Source: an uncultured Schlesneria sp.
GTDB taxonomy: Bacteria; Planctomycetota; Planctomycetia; Planctomycetales; Planctomycetaceae
NCBI GenBank assembly: GCA_903871875.1
Contig: CAIQIR010000128.1
Location: forward strand, 62,001 to 126,000
Reading direction: 5' to 3'
DNA: 64,000 bases
The notes below the pieces were generated by a model. The model worked only from the letters and a program-made list of their open reading frames with translations. It had not been told where the DNA came from and did no database searches. The translations under genes and the position numbers were made by a program. Position 1 is the first letter of the stretch. Each line of letters starts with the position of its first letter. Below, piece by piece: positions 46,210-55,131 of the stretch.

Positions 46210-47171
46210 GTACCGCGGTCGAACAGAGAATGAGCAAAACGTCGGCGGCCGGTCTGGACGAGATTGAACGTGTCCGGGTCCGGTTGAATTTGGCGCTCCG
46301 AGGCAAAGCCGATGTCGTGCAGTTCGTGTTGGCTTGCCTGTTGGCGCGCGGGCATTTGTTGCTGGAAGACCGACCGGGGTTGGGAAAGACGACCTTGGCG
46401 AAGACGCTGGCTGAAGCCTTGGGCGGGAAATTTGCTCGCGTCCAATGCACGCCCGATCTGCTGCCGAGTGACATTACGGGCTTCAACATCTTCAATCAGA
46501 AGTCACACGAATTCGAATTTCGGCCAGGACCGGTCTTCTCGGAGATATTGCTCGCCGACGAAATCAATCGGGCGACGCCCCGCACGCAAAGTGCCTTGCT
46601 CGAAGCAATGGGCGAGCGACAAGTGACCGTGGATACCGTACGGTATCCGTTGGCGGGCGAGTTCTTCGTGATCGCCACCCAGAACCCGCACGAACAACAT
46701 GGAACGTATCCACTTCCCGAAGCCCAGCTCGATCGCTTCGCGATGAAGCTCAGCATTGGCTATCCGCAACACGACGATGAATGCCTGATGCTGGAAGAGG
46801 CGATCGAGTCGGTGAATCAACAGGCTCGATCGTCGACCCGGCTGTTCGAGCCCGGGCAGTTGTCAGATCTGCAAAATGCGGTCGCTGGCGTGGCCGTAGC
46901 CAGGTCGGTTCAGGACTATCTGGTGCGGTTGGCGAAGGCATCTCGTCAGCACTCCGAAATGGCAATCGGAGTCAGTCCGCGGGGCTTGCTGACGTGGCAG
47001 CGGACGGCGCAGGCCTGGGCATTTTTGGACGGACGCCACTTTGTCAGCCCGAACGATGTGCAGGACGTGGCGTTTCCCGTTCTGGTGGTCCGCCTGGGCA
47101 TCGAGCGCGACGATCCGCGACCCGTGATCGAAGACCTCTTGAGACGGGTCGAAGTCCCGACTGGAGATTGA
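46206..47171 (+). CDS. MoxR-type AAA+ ATPase
   Basis: A 321-aa AAA+ protein of the MoxR family. Its ATG overlaps the transglutaminase stop (ATGA). It has Walker A EDRPGLGKTTLAKTLAE near 60, Walker B ILLADEINRATPRTQSALLEAM, sensor IATQNPHEQHGTYPLPEAQLDRF, and a C-terminal lid with GVSPRGLLTWQRTA. MoxR proteins act as chaperones for VWA and membrane partners. Usually moxR comes first in DUF58/transglutaminase operons; here it is third. Confidence 0.92.
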   Translation: MSTAVEQRMSKTSAAGLDEIERVRVRLNLALRGKADVVQFVLACLLARGHLLLEDRPGLGKTTLAKTLAEALGGKFARVQCTPDLLPSDITGFNIFNQKSHEFEFRPGPVFSEILLADEINRATPRTQSALLEAMGERQVTVDTVRYPLAGEFFVIATQNPHEQHGTYPLPEAQLDRFAMKLSIGYPQHDDECLMLEEAIESVNQQARSSTRLFEPGQLSDLQNAVAGVAVARSVQDYLVRLAKASRQHSEMAIGVSPRGLLTWQRTAQAWAFLDGRHFVSPNDVQDVAFPVLVVRLGIERDDPRPVIEDLLRRVEVPTGD

Positions 47172-47177
47172 ACAAAC

Positions 47178-47735
47178 ATGCTGCGAAAACACACGTACGA
47201 TCACGGCCTGTTTCGTTGCCAGCGACATTCGATCAGCGGCGCGGGAGACGCGGTCATTCCTTCCCGGCATTTGCCAGTTGGACTGGCAATATTCGGAATG
47301 ATCGGACTGTGGATCGGCGTTTGTATGCTCGGTTGTGGGGCCGTATCGTCAGGGGGCGTGGACGACCATCTGGAGCATCATCTGCCTGAACACAAGCCGG
47401 TCAGCTTCGCCGCGGCGGTGGAACAGGTTCGTTTGCGGCATGAGCGACTGGTCACGGAATTCCAAACGATGGACGCGGCTAGTGTGGACCGCGAAGTGTC
47501 AGAACTGCTGGACATCGTTGGTTGGTTGACGGAGTTGGCGGCCGACAGCCCGATGAAAAAGCCCGAGTGGGATGAAGTGAATCTGTCGTCGAAGGAACTG
47601 CTGGCCATCGATCAGCGGATCGCCGCTGCGGCCAAAGTTAATCCTCGTGGCGAGTGGCCTTTGGAAGCGAATCGCGTCGCTGGACTGCTGGCGCTGTTGA
47701 CGAAAATGGTGCCGTTTGCGGATGTCAAACCGTAG
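47178..47735 (+). CDS. Lipoprotein with DDHLEHHLPEHKP motif
   Basis: A 185-aa protein starting 7 nt after moxR ends. A hydrophobic segment ends in a lipobox-like MLGC near residue 53, followed by the His cluster DDHLEHHLPEHKP and a helical domain of about 110 residues (VRLRHERLVTEFQTMD, REVSELLDIVGWLTELA). The long region before the hydrophobic segment is odd, so the true start may be later. The His motif suggests a metal ligand. It stands before a permease gene. Confidence 0.65.
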   Translation: MLRKHTYDHGLFRCQRHSISGAGDAVIPSRHLPVGLAIFGMIGLWIGVCMLGCGAVSSGGVDDHLEHHLPEHKPVSFAAAVEQVRLRHERLVTEFQTMDAASVDREVSELLDIVGWLTELAADSPMKKPEWDEVNLSSKELLAIDQRIAAAAKVNPRGEWPLEANRVAGLLALLTKMVPFADVKP

Positions 47736-47790
47736 TCGGTGTGGGGATTTTGTTGTTGATTGTTGAGCGATCTGTTTTCAGGGAATTTGG

Positions 47791-47820
47791 CACTGCCTGA
47801 CCGAAAGCCGTCAAGCAGTG
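47791..47820. repeat. Hairpin related to the REP palindrome, between lipoprotein and permease
   Basis: CACTGCCTGA (47791-47800) pairs with TCAAGCAGTG (47811-47820) with one mismatch, across 10 nt. The segment 47795-47820 closely matches 18602-18627. It may divide the operon or modulate read-through into the permease gene. Confidence 0.6.
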
Positions 47821-47863
47821 TCACCCCCGACGGATGATCCGGTCTTTTTTATGGTGAGCTGCC

Positions 47864-49408
47864 ATGTTTGAAGCGATTGTCTGTGGCGCGGTGCTCCGAT
47901 TCTTTCAATCACTGTTTCAGGCGTCTCCGTTCATTTTGGTGGGCCTGTTCGTGGCGGGGGTTTTTCAGCGGCTGTTCGGACCGGAACACACCCGACGAAT
48001 GTTTGGGGGACGTGGTCTGCGAGCGATCTTCCGGGCTTGGGCGATCGGCATGTTGTTACCGGTCTGCTCGCTGGGAGTGATTCCCGTGGTACGTCAGATG
48101 CGCAAAGCCGGCCTTCCCGGCGGGACAATTCTGGCGTTTGCCCTGGCGGCACCGTTATTCAACCCACTGTCACTCTTGTATGGATTGACACTCAGTGAAC
48201 CATTTATCATCGTCGCATTCGCAATCTGTTCATTGATTGTCATTACGATCGTCGGAATGGTGTGGGATCGGCAATTTCCCGCCACGGAACAATTGGAACC
48301 ACCTTCGGCCGTCGTGCCGGTTGGGTGGAAACGGTTGCTGTCGATCGTCGTTGTCGGGGCGCGAGAGATTGTTGGGGCATCGGGAGCCTACGTGCTGATC
48401 GGCCTCTCTGGAGTCGTGTTACTGACCGTATTGTTGCCGCAGGGCAGCATGCAACGTTGGATGAACGCTGACAATCCGGCGGCACCGATCTTGATGAGCC
48501 TGGTGGCGCTTCCCGCCTATGCGTCGCCGATGCTGGCGATGTCTCAGCTAGGAACAATGTTTCAGCACGGGAATTCAGTCGGCGCGGCATTCGTGCTGCT
48601 GACACTGGGGGCGGGCATGAACCTGGGTCTCGTCGCGTGGACGGTGCGTAGTTACGGGTGGAAACGAACCGGTGGCTGGCTGGGACTGTTGTTCGGTGTG
48701 GTACTGCTGCTGTCCTACGGAATCGAGAAGCCGCTGTTCCCGTCGCACACGGAGATGGCTGATCATACGCATGCCTTTGACGTCTATTGTTGTCCGTTCA
48801 CCAAGGACGTTCACGCGCCTGCGATGCAGGTCTTCGCGAGGCTGGGTCAGGACGTGCAAATCCATGAAATGGCGTCGTTCTTGCTGCTGATGCTGTTTGT
48901 CGGATTGGGCATTTTCTTGCAGTGGTTCGACCAATACTGGGTGATCGAAACGTGGTTGGAGCGTCCGGTGGCCGCCGCCGTTGCACCCAAGACGCGGCTC
49001 GACATGGTTGTCCCCGCGCCGGTGCTTGGTGGTACGGCATTGATCGCCGTCATCGTCGTTAGCGTCGTCGGTTGTTTCGCCTATTACCCCTCTGCCGATG
49101 AAGTTTTTGAAGAGATCAAGATCGCCAAAACAGAGGCGTTATCTGCCGCCATGGCAGGTCAGCACGAGCAGGCCATTCATTGGATTGCCGTGTGGGACGA
49201 ATGGACTCGCAAACTGCAGATTGGTGTCTATCTGCGGGAGTGGAAATTGAGCGAGTATCACTGTGAGAGGGCACGGATCATCCTCGAGAAGTTGGAGATT
49301 CTCGAACACGAAGTGGCTGACCACGATCTGGACGAAATCCGCAAATTGGCGGCCGAGCTGAATCGGGCTTCGCTGTGGATGAAAGTGGCGTATCTCGAAG
49401 AGCGCTGA
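47864..49408 (+). CDS. Permease of the ArsP_1 (DUF318) type with C-terminal helical extension
   Basis: A 514-aa inner-membrane permease. The N-terminal part (SPFILVGLFVAGVFQRLFG, then LLPVCSLGVIPVVRQMRKAGLPGG and FALAAPLFNPLSLLYG) is the PF03773 pattern also found in ArsP; the loop reads CSLG where ArsP-type proteins have CSCG. A His-containing loop lies in the middle (HTEMADHTHAFDVYCC). After the last helix about 110 residues form a helical, probably soluble tail (EEIKIAKTEALSAAM...). It may export a metal or metalloid ion; the substrate is unknown. Confidence 0.8.
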   Translation: MFEAIVCGAVLRFFQSLFQASPFILVGLFVAGVFQRLFGPEHTRRMFGGRGLRAIFRAWAIGMLLPVCSLGVIPVVRQMRKAGLPGGTILAFALAAPLFNPLSLLYGLTLSEPFIIVAFAICSLIVITIVGMVWDRQFPATEQLEPPSAVVPVGWKRLLSIVVVGAREIVGASGAYVLIGLSGVVLLTVLLPQGSMQRWMNADNPAAPILMSLVALPAYASPMLAMSQLGTMFQHGNSVGAAFVLLTLGAGMNLGLVAWTVRSYGWKRTGGWLGLLFGVVLLLSYGIEKPLFPSHTEMADHTHAFDVYCCPFTKDVHAPAMQVFARLGQDVQIHEMASFLLLMLFVGLGIFLQWFDQYWVIETWLERPVAAAVAPKTRLDMVVPAPVLGGTALIAVIVVSVVGCFAYYPSADEVFEEIKIAKTEALSAAMAGQHEQAIHWIAVWDEWTRKLQIGVYLREWKLSEYHCERARIILEKLEILEHEVADHDLDEIRKLAAELNRASLWMKVAYLEER

Positions 49409-49512
49409 ATCAGCGGCTGCTCTTGTTGCGATGAATTGTTTCGAAGTCAATTAATAATTTTGTTCCCTGCAGGGAATTTCGAAAAGACGCGGCTTTAACA
49501 GATGAAACGTAT

Positions 49513-49562
49513 TTGCGTTTCTTATGCAAAAGCGTTGACAATGCGAAGATACCGATTACAAT
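49513..49562 (+). promoter_or_regulatory. Strong promoter preceded by a degenerate copy of the 17-bp operator
   Basis: TTGACA (49535-49540), 16 bp, TACAAT (49557-49562) is a near-perfect sigma-70-type promoter. Upstream, TTGCGTTTCTTATGCAA (49513-49529) matches the operator at 41403 in 13 of 17 positions with the right half intact. The promoter reads toward the DUF1559 gene at 49775, which would have a leader of about 200 nt. Confidence 0.6.
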
Positions 49563-49774
49563 CGGGGCGCGAATCGCGAGGCGGGAACGCTGGCAGTGTG
49601 GGCTGGACTAGTTCGCAGATCAAGGTGGTCCGTACGGTGCTCGCGAAGCAAAGACAGGGGAACAAGGTGCACGGGTTTGCTGCCGATTGAGGTTCTGTTT
49701 AGTGAGTTATTTCCGCAGGCGAGTTGCCAAATCGCGGATTAAATTTTTTCAGAAGAGTCTTTTGAAGGACCATC

Positions 49775-50794
49775 ATGTCATTGCATCGACCTGGGCATTT
49801 TCGTCGCGGTTTTACGTTGATTGAGTTGCTGGTGGTGATTGCGATCATCGCCGTTCTGATTGCTCTGTTGCTGCCGGCGGTGCAACAGGCTCGCGAGGCT
49901 GCTCGGCGAACTCAATGCCGGAACAATCTGAAGCAGCTTGGGTTGGCTCTGCATAACTATCACGATTCCGCCAAGGTCTTTCCCCCTGGCTACGTAGATC
50001 GCAATGCGGACCCGAATGTGACGCCGGACCTGGATCAGGGACCGGGCTGGGGCTGGGCGACATTCTTGCTGCCGTATCTGGACCAAGCCAACGTTTACAA
50101 TCAGATCAACTTCAATCAGGGCGTGGGGCTGCTGTCCAACGTGAAGATCTCTCAACAGTCGCTGCCGGCCTTTCAGTGTCCTTCGGACGGTCGACAGGAT
50201 CCGTTTCCAGTCTACGACAGCACGTTTACGACACCGATTACCACCGTCGCACACAGCAACTACGTCGGCTGCAATGGCTGGGTCGAATGTTTTAATGGGG
50301 CGGGCGGAAATCCGCAGCCGGGTGCTTGGACAGACAACAATGCGGGTACGTTTGGGACGGCGGGCGTGGGCTTGTTTTATCGTAACAGTAGTAACAGCGC
50401 CGCCAGTGTGACGGATGGTCTCACGAATACGGTGGTTGTCGGCGAGCGATCCAGCAACCATGCACCGGCCACCTGGACGGGTGCCGTCACGGGGGGCCGG
50501 TGCCCGGCCTGGATGGCGGCATCACCTGTCACGCCCTACTCACCGCCTCCGGGCCCCGCGTACGACAATGCGGACTTCGGCGAAGGGCTGATCTTCGCCC
50601 ACTGCAATGCCAATCATCTGCCGAATGCGGATTTCCCGATCTACGATCCTGATACGTTCTATAGCCTGCATATCGGTGGATCCCAGTTCCTGTTGGGTGA
50701 TGGGTCGGTGCGTTTCATCAGCAGTACTGTCGACGGATACACCTATCAGTATCTGTCTACGATCTCTGGAGGCGAAGTTCCGGGAGACTATTAG
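49775..50794 (+). CDS. DUF1559 protein (copy 2)
   Basis: A 339-aa DUF1559 protein with a pseudopilin-type start ([17 protein letters not shown], residues about 11-27), [16 protein letters not shown] and a C-terminal [20 protein letters not shown] block. AAGGA is about 7 nt before the ATG. It lies beyond a strong promoter with an operator-like site and is followed by a HEAT lipoprotein gene 69 nt later, perhaps in one operon. Confidence 0.93.
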   Translation: MSLHRPGHFRRGFTLIELLVVIAIIAVLIALLLPAVQQAREAARRTQCRNNLKQLGLALHNYHDSAKVFPPGYVDRNADPNVTPDLDQGPGWGWATFLLPYLDQANVYNQINFNQGVGLLSNVKISQQSLPAFQCPSDGRQDPFPVYDSTFTTPITTVAHSNYVGCNGWVECFNGAGGNPQPGAWTDNNAGTFGTAGVGLFYRNSSNSAASVTDGLTNTVVVGERSSNHAPATWTGAVTGGRCPAWMAASPVTPYSPPPGPAYDNADFGEGLIFAHCNANHLPNADFPIYDPDTFYSLHIGGSQFLLGDGSVRFISSTVDGYTYQYLSTISGGEVPGDY

Positions 50795-50863
50795 CGATCC
50801 CCGCGATGTCATGCGCGGCCCGGCGAAGATTGTTTTCCCTATTCAAGACTGTGAGGCGCCACT

Positions 50864-51226
50864 GTGCGTGGACGAATCGGTGTGGCGATATGGCTGAGCC
50901 TGTTGGCGTTCGCCGGTTGTGGCCAAGGCAAATCGACCGACGGGTTGATTGGCGACTTGGGTTCGGCAAAAGAGGGTGAGCGGGTGAAAGCGGTGCGTTT
51001 GCTGCAGCACCGCCAGGGTGACGCGACCAAAGTGGTGCCGGCCCTGATCGAATCGCTGAAGGACGAGCATGCCGACATCCGGTGGAGCGCCGCTATCGGG
51101 CTGGGGTATTTCGGTTCACAGGCCCAGGCCGCCCTGCCTGCGCTGCGCGAGGCCGAGCGCGATACGGACTCCAGAGTTCGCGAGGGCGCGCGGGTCGCAA
51201 TTTCGCGCATCGCGAGCAAAAAATAG
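50864..51226 (+). CDS. Small HEAT-repeat lipoprotein
   Basis: A 120-aa protein. The GTG at 50864 has GAGG 7 nt upstream and gives a lipoprotein signal ending LLAFAGC. The mature part is two to three HEAT helical repeats (RVKAVRLLQHRQGDATKVVPALIESLKDEHADIRWSAAIGLGYFGSQAQAALPALREAERD split across units). HEAT lipoproteins usually mediate protein contacts. It may be co-transcribed with the DUF1559 gene. Confidence 0.8.
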   Translation: MRGRIGVAIWLSLLAFAGCGQGKSTDGLIGDLGSAKEGERVKAVRLLQHRQGDATKVVPALIESLKDEHADIRWSAAIGLGYFGSQAQAALPALREAERDTDSRVREGARVAISRIASKK

Positions 51227-51321
51227 CGATCAGAAATCGTGGCCGATGGGACGGTCTTTGGGCCTGCCGCGTGCTGGCAATGGGAAGATCGCCGATCACG
51301 GCGGGTGGTCATCCCGGGACG

Positions 51322-51963
51322 TCACTCTCGTGTTTGGAATGCTTCGGGAAGGCTTTTTCTGAACCGGGGTGTCGTTGGATAGTAGGAACCGAAACAGGGT
51401 TCGCACACACCATGGCTTGTCCGGGGTGGCGGAGATTTCACCCAGTCTGGCACCCAATCCCAACTGGGCTCGGGACCGGTTCGTTGCACGCGTCGGCAAT
51501 GACAGCACTGTTTGATGAGTCCGAGCTCATCCTGGTAGAGAACTTCGAGCGGTTCGTGTGGGCTTCGGGTGTGAGCAGATTCTTGCTCGACAGAATTGAT
51601 CACCAACAGTCCTTCTGCGTTTCCTAACGGATAAGTCGTCATCATGAATGCACGAGACAAATCCGCCGACGAGCAATCGTAGTGATGCTTCCAAGGGCGT
51701 CCTTCCCGGAGACATTTCCCCAGGTTCTCTGCGAAAAAGGGACGCAGAATGGGTGCAATCGCATCGAGAACGCAGCGTCCGATCGACCATTTCAAGGAAA
51801 TCCTGGGCTCGCCGCCGTTTCGTGCCGCGAAACGCATCCAGCCAAGGTTGACGTAGGCCAACTGAAGATCCGGCCGCAGGACATAGACGGTCTCGTCGGC
51901 ACTGTGCAGCGCCGCGGGGCGAAAATTCTCCAAAAGTCGCTCGATTTCGGGATCGTTAAGCAT
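51322..51963 (-). CDS. PAS-like protein with zinc-finger-type cysteines
   Basis: A 213-aa protein. The N-terminal two thirds (VYVLRPDLQLAYVNLGWMRFA, then WKHHYDCSSADLSRAFMMTTYPL..GLLVINSV) follow a PAS-fold pattern. The C-terminal part has CCHCRRV and HGVCEPCF, a CxxC...CxxC arrangement that could bind zinc. Planctomycetes have many such proteins. There is no kinase or output domain. Convergent with the HEAT gene. Confidence 0.65.
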   Translation of the reverse strand: MLNDPEIERLLENFRPAALHSADETVYVLRPDLQLAYVNLGWMRFAARNGGEPRISLKWSIGRCVLDAIAPILRPFFAENLGKCLREGRPWKHHYDCSSADLSRAFMMTTYPLGNAEGLLVINSVEQESAHTRSPHEPLEVLYQDELGLIKQCCHCRRVQRTGPEPSWDWVPDWVKSPPPRTSHGVCEPCFGSYYPTTPRFRKSLPEAFQTRE

Positions 51964-52936
51964 AGGGGATCCGTCGACGAGAGGTCATTCTCGACGTTCT
52001 ACCGTGACAGTCGTCTAACAGGAATTCTGGAATTGCACCACGAAACGCCGGAGGCGTTTGGGTGATATCGTCTGCTCGAATTGTCGGGGGCGGAGAGAAT
52101 CTACTGAGGTATATTCACGGATGTGCAGGTAGGCCACTAAGAGATTTTCGGCACACATGATCAGCAGACTCGCGTTTTGTTGTGAGGTGTCTCGCGATTG
52201 ACAGGTCTTTTTCTGTGGAACGCCCCGTAAGCGTGTGTGTTATCGCAATTCAATCTTTATCGAATTGTGGAATACCACGGATTCGGGCCGGTCCACGAGC
52301 GTCGTGTTCACTGGCCTACGGCACACGCCATTGGGAACGGATTGTCAGCAGGCCATTGTTGCCGAAAGAGCATCGGCGGCTGCAAGGCGAGCGTCCCGAG
52401 ATCACCTGGAATCGTCCAACTTGGTGCGGAATTGACGCTGATGGCGTTTCTGGCGGCGTTGGAGAGTCAACAGACCGATTCGATTTCAATGTCGCCGCCG
52501 ACGTTGTCTGAAATGGTTCTCCACATTTTCTGCAGAGCCGCGGCTTTCTAAACGGCGGTTGTGAACGCGGTCGTGACGTTGAATCCCACGAGTTAATCCG
52601 TTGGCGTAGGAAACACCGTGACATTCACGGAAGTAGGCAGCGGAAATCTGATGCCGACTGTGCAGGGGCAGATTCAGTACGAATGGTGGATCCGCGTTTA
52701 CGAACATGACCGGAGCCACCTCGGCAACAGACCGTTTCGTGACGGCGTTTGGTCAGAACAGCGACCGATACCGAGCCGTGTTTAACTAATGTGGCCGGAT
52801 TGGCGACGAGGACGGTGGCCACTTGCGTCTCTTTTGGAGCCTCCAACAGGTCTCGCTGCCTTGAGGGGAGATCACCGTTCGGCTACGTTACCACAGTCGG
52901 ATAAACGTTCTTTGATCTGTTTGGGGGTGTTTCTCG
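51964..52936. other. Long intergenic region, possible gene remnants
   Basis: About 970 bp without a supported gene. On the minus strand, two overlapping frames (52486-52846) hold protein-like stretches (VMFVNADPPFVLNLPLHSRH, and YFRECHGVSYANGLTRG) that would join only by a frameshift, so a decayed gene or repeated element is possible. A lone TTGACA occurs at about 52198. Nothing further is claimed. Confidence 0.35.
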
Positions 52937-53998
52937 ATGAGCGGTAAGTTTTCGATTGTGCGTCGTGCCCGTGGTTTTACCTTGATCGAGCTTCTGGTGG
53001 TGATTGCCATCATTGCCGTGCTGATTGCCTTGTTGCTTCCCGCAGTGCAGCAAGCTCGTGAAGCGGCCAGAAGGACGCAGTGTAAGAACAATTTGAAGCA
53101 GCTGGGCCTGGCGACGTTCAATTATGAGTCGACCTATTTACGACTTCCTTCGTGCGGTCGGGGAATGAATTTCAACGTCATGAATTTGCAGGGTTTTCCA
53201 GTGTCGACGTTTACCCTGCTGTTGCCATATGCAGATCAAAGTACGGTCTACAACCGCTTCAATTTCTCGTACCACTACACCAACAGCGCGAATAGCACGA
53301 ATGCCTCGGCGGCGAAAACGAAAATCTCGGCATTCCTTTGCCCCAGCAATGGTTACACCCAACCGGATACATTCGGATATGGCTACACGGATTACATGCC
53401 CTTGGCATTTGTGGATCTCGATCCCGTCACCGGGGTTCGTAACGGCTACAACGGCAGCGTCGGAACGGGCGGTAACCCTGGAACGAATGGCACGACACTG
53501 AATGCCACCGTCGATTCGGTTCTGGGGCTGTTTGGAAACTTTGTTGCATCCACCACGGATGGGCTGAGTAACTCGATTCTGATCATTGAAGATTCCGGTC
53601 GCCCTGGCAATCTGGTCGGGATCTACGATTCACTGAGTCTTTATATCGGTGGAGCGAATGGGATCGACGTGACACAGCTGCCGAGCGGCAATTTCACGGC
53701 TCCCAATCGCTGGGCCGATTCCGATTCGGGCTCTGGTGTCTCGGGCCAGAATAACTCGGCGGTGGGCGCTGTCGTGAGCGTCATCAACGGCAACAAGACG
53801 CCCATGGGCGGACCGATCGGTTGTCCATGGACAACGAACAATTGCGGCCCGAATAGCGAGCCGTTCAGTCTGCATACCGGCGGTACTCATGCACTACTGG
53901 GCGACGGCACCGTTCGATTCGTCTCGGAGACCCTCAACGTGAACACCGTCAGGCAACTCTGCGGACGAAATGACGGGCAGGTGATCGGTGATTTTTGA
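52937..53998 (+). CDS. DUF1559 protein (copy 3)
   Basis: A 353-aa DUF1559 protein: pseudopilin start ([17 protein letters not shown]), [16 protein letters not shown], and near the end [23 protein letters not shown]-rich stretch ends about 8 nt before the ATG. The middle is rich in Gly, Asn and Thr. Copies 2 and 3 lie 2 kb apart but differ greatly outside the N-terminus, so they are not a recent duplication. Confidence 0.93.
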   Translation: MSGKFSIVRRARGFTLIELLVVIAIIAVLIALLLPAVQQAREAARRTQCKNNLKQLGLATFNYESTYLRLPSCGRGMNFNVMNLQGFPVSTFTLLLPYADQSTVYNRFNFSYHYTNSANSTNASAAKTKISAFLCPSNGYTQPDTFGYGYTDYMPLAFVDLDPVTGVRNGYNGSVGTGGNPGTNGTTLNATVDSVLGLFGNFVASTTDGLSNSILIIEDSGRPGNLVGIYDSLSLYIGGANGIDVTQLPSGNFTAPNRWADSDSGSGVSGQNNSAVGAVVSVINGNKTPMGGPIGCPWTTNNCGPNSEPFSLHTGGTHALLGDGTVRFVSETLNVNTVRQLCGRNDGQVIGDF

Positions 53999-54135
53999 TT
54001 GAGACCCTGGTCGGAGATCTCTGTCGGGTTTGTGAAGATTCGCGGGGCGGCTTTACTTTGGAGCTCGGGGCGCTGGGCGAAAGTGTGCGGCAGTGTTCTC
54101 GAACGCAGTCTCTCTTCGCCAACGCCATTTGCCAG

Positions 54136-54156
54136 CACTGCTTCGGAACAGCAGTG
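54136..54156. repeat. Solo degenerate palindrome near the PilZ gene
   Basis: CACTGCTTC-GG-AACAGCAGTG followed by GGCAC matches the right end of the paired-palindrome units, but the inner stem is imperfect. It lies between the convergent DUF1559 and PilZ genes. Confidence 0.6.
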
Positions 54157-54254
54157 GCACTTTTAGATAAGCGGTGCCACGTCAAGAGCTTGGGCCACCG
54201 ATGCCGCTTGTGTGTCTGTTCTGTGTGACGGCCCTTTTGTTCGAGATCGTGCGA

Positions 54255-54947
54255 TCAGTTTTCTTCCAAGCTCACGTTGTCAAACTGGTTCGTGGTATCG
54301 ATGACGGTCACTCGTTTTCCTTTTGTCGATCTAGTGGACGAAAGATGTCTTTGAGCACTTCCGGCGAGATCGTCCTTGGTCTTTTCGAAATTGTTCGCGA
54401 TCTCTTTGGCGAGTTCGTTCATTTTCCTCGCACTTTCGTTGGCCTGTTCGATCGAGGCGCTCGCGACTTGCTGGGCGAAAATGCGAAAGTAAAGGGCTTT
54501 GGCGTGAGTTCCGTGACCACAATACACGGCACACAAACCGGACGAGCTGACAGACACCACGACCCAAATGGCAATCTGGGTCAGTCTTCGGCGAAATCGA
54601 TGACTTTCGGCGGCCGACTCGATCTGGCTCCGAGAATTCGCCGCATGGCCGGGCAGAGTCGATCGTCGCAGTTCGACAATGCCTGAGGTTGCCAGCCCGA
54701 GTCGTTTCGTTTCCTCACCAACCACTTCGTGTATGACTTTGTATTTGTGAGCCTGGTCACGAAACATCACGATGCCTTCGTTGGGAATCGAGACGAATGC
54801 GGGAACCTCAACCTGCATGCCCGTCGCGGAGTAGTCCAGAACCAGGCCTTCGATGAGGTCCGATCCGACAGAGAACGAGGCGCGATAGCCCATGTCGCGC
54901 ACATTCATTCGACGACTTTGGCGTCTGTTTGTGAAGTTGGTGTGCAT
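54255..54947 (-). CDS. PilZ-domain membrane protein
   Basis: A 230-aa protein. The N-terminal PilZ domain shows RRQSRRMNV (RxxxR region) and the DYSATGMQVEV motif that contact cyclic-di-GMP in this family. A single transmembrane helix follows near 125-145 (LTQIAIWVVVSVSSSGLCAVYC), then a helical region of about 55 residues with coiled-coil character (IEQANESARKMNELAKEIAN) outside the membrane. It may link c-di-GMP to an envelope process. It lies next to the Tad-like surface cluster on the same strand. Confidence 0.8.
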   Translation of the reverse strand: MHTNFTNRRQSRRMNVRDMGYRASFSVGSDLIEGLVLDYSATGMQVEVPAFVSIPNEGIVMFRDQAHKYKVIHEVVGEETKRLGLATSGIVELRRSTLPGHAANSRSQIESAAESHRFRRRLTQIAIWVVVSVSSSGLCAVYCGHGTHAKALYFRIFAQQVASASIEQANESARKMNELAKEIANNFEKTKDDLAGSAQRHLSSTRSTKGKRVTVIDTTNQFDNVSLEEN

Positions 54948-55131
54948 GGTGAATTCCGCAAACCGAAGTGGGATGGAAAAGGGAGCTTCATTTGTTTAAC
55001 GAAAGCCGGTCATTGAATCGACAAATCTGTATCGGTGGTCGCCTTCTCGGTTGTCATCTTCGCCAAAAGGTGTCAAAAACAAATTCAATCAGCAGGGCTT
55101 CAGCTCGGGACGTTGTTCCCGTAGACGGTCG

